Both the position numbers and the translations under genes were made by a program. Positions 63,341 through 64,000 of a stretch of DNA of 64,000 bases are shown here, piece after piece; position 1 is the stretch's first letter; each line of letters begins with the position of its first letter. The stretch is from Planctobacterium marinum (GTDB lineage Bacteria; Pseudomonadota; Gammaproteobacteria; Enterobacterales; Alteromonadaceae): the NCBI RefSeq assembly GCF_020687805.1, contig NZ_JAJEWQ010000004.1, positions 62,001 through 126,000 of the forward strand, read 5' to 3'. Below the pieces are notes generated by a model that searched no databases, was not told the origin of the DNA, and saw only the letters and a list, made by a program, of their open reading frames with translations.

Positions 63341-64000
63341 GTGAAGAATTCCTGGGTGGCAGAGCAGAATGTTATCATTCGGACAGCTGTTTCCGATAGC
63401 AAGGTTGCAGCTGGCAAGATTTATATTCGCGAACAGTTTGGTCAGTTTCAGAGACTGCGGCGTCGACTGAATAGCCTGCTCCTGGCCGCTTTCGTGTTAT
63501 TGCCGTTACTGCGTTATCAGGGCCAGCAGGCAATATTGATTGATGTCGCCCGCCAGCGCATGGACATTTTTGGCTTGTCGCTGTTTCCTCAGGATTTACT
63601 GATACTGGCATTGCTATTTATGTTGGCGGCCTTCGTATTGTTTTTTGTGTCAAAACGATATGGCCGGGTGTGGTGCGGTTATACCTGTCCGCAAACCATC
63701 TGGACACTGATGTTTAACTGGATAGAAAGACGGGTTGAGGGAACGCATCATCAAAGCCAGGTGTTGGACAGACAAACCTGGAGCCACCAAAAAGTCACCC
63801 GAAAACTCTTAAAGCATCTGCTGTGGGCAATGCTTTCTTTACTTACAGCACTGGCCTTTATGGCTTATTTTGTGCCATCCGACGCCTTATATCAGGGGGT
63901 TGTTGGGTTCGAATTGTCTCCATTGATCACGGGCTGGGTTGCCTTTTTTACCTTGTGTACTTATCTCAATGCCGGTTTTCTGCGGGAGAAAATGTGTACA
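63341..64000 (+). CDS. ccoG: Cytochrome c oxidase accessory protein CcoG (FixG), N-terminal part
   Basis: The first 220 codons; the gene runs off the window. Membrane segments are visible at about 47-62 (LLLAAFVLLPLLRY), 85-108 (LFPQDLLILALLFMLAAFVLFF), 157-177 (LLWAMLSLLTALAFMAYFV) and 188-205. The phrase RYGRVWCGYTCPQTIW carries the CxxxC that, in CcoG, takes part in copper reduction during cbb3-type oxidase assembly; the ferredoxin-type clusters lie beyond the end. GTG at 63341 follows GGAGAG by four bases; the GTG one codon earlier is an alternative. Confidence 0.88.
   Translation, partial: MKNSWVAEQNVIIRTAVSDSKVAAGKIYIREQFGQFQRLRRRLNSLLLAAFVLLPLLRYQGQQAILIDVARQRMDIFGLSLFPQDLLILALLFMLAAFVLFFVSKRYGRVWCGYTCPQTIWTLMFNWIERRVEGTHHQSQVLDRQTWSHQKVTRKLLKHLLWAMLSLLTALAFMAYFVPSDALYQGVVGFELSPLITGWVAFFTLCTYLNAGFLREKMCT

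Overview
The window reads as a chromosomal segment of a marine-type gammaproteobacterium, most likely of the order Alteromonadales (Alteromonadaceae or a close relative). The basis is gene content and order: nfuA-comF-bioH, tex-greB, the slyX/yheV/yheS/yheT/yheU group, nudE-yrfG, hslR-hslO, pckA, envZ-ompR and prkB all sit in one stretch, as remnants of the enterobacterial 74-76 min region. A complete gspC-N operon lies between yrfG and hslR. No rRNA, tRNA, CRISPR array, insertion sequence or prophage was recognised. Coding density is very high, with many 1-4 base overlaps.

Layout. 1-769: end of a cytochrome c oxidase assembly operon (cyoE 3' end, SCO protein). 766-3155: secreted polysaccharide deacetylase and a DinF-like MATE transporter. 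3281-12662: a three-gene signalling cluster made of a 2190-residue hybrid kinase with a degenerate protein-kinase domain and an AAA module, a receiver protein with a degenerate GGDEF domain, and a receiver-first hybrid kinase. 12678-19229: small membrane protein, nfuA behind a probable IscR operator, secreted M14 peptidase, comF, bioH, a small rod-like protein and a SprA-type metalloprotease. 19291-31758: tex, greB, lipoprotein FKBP, WD40 lipoprotein, slyX, yheV, yheS, a TIGR02444 protein, yheT, yheU, VOC and YceI proteins, cysQ, nudE and yrfG. 31760-43052: type II secretion operon gspCDEFGHIJKLMN on the minus strand. 43303-51078: hslR, hslO, pckA, envZ, ompR, prkB, and an exonuclease/cytosine-deaminase pair. 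51805-59880: purD, hemCDXY, a short class I adenylate cyclase and maoP. 60017-64000: a frameshifted carbamoyltransferase, a MocR-type regulator and the start of ccoG.

How the genes work together. Most of the window is housekeeping: terminal oxidase assembly, Fe-S repair, biotin, haem and purine synthesis, nucleotide clean-up, protein folding and redox chaperones, transcription and translation rescue. The gsp operon encodes all inner-membrane, pseudopilus and secretin parts of a T2SS except the prepilin peptidase. The deacetylase, M14 peptidase and YceI protein are exported. The least explained parts are the signalling cluster, the rod-like/SprA pair, the carbamoyltransferase broken at an A8 run, the adenylate cyclase without its regulatory domain, and a gene-free 550-base stretch near 51.4 kb. 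Start codons were moved from the longest frame where a ribosome site, a family start or a neighbouring overlap supported it; each case is noted.
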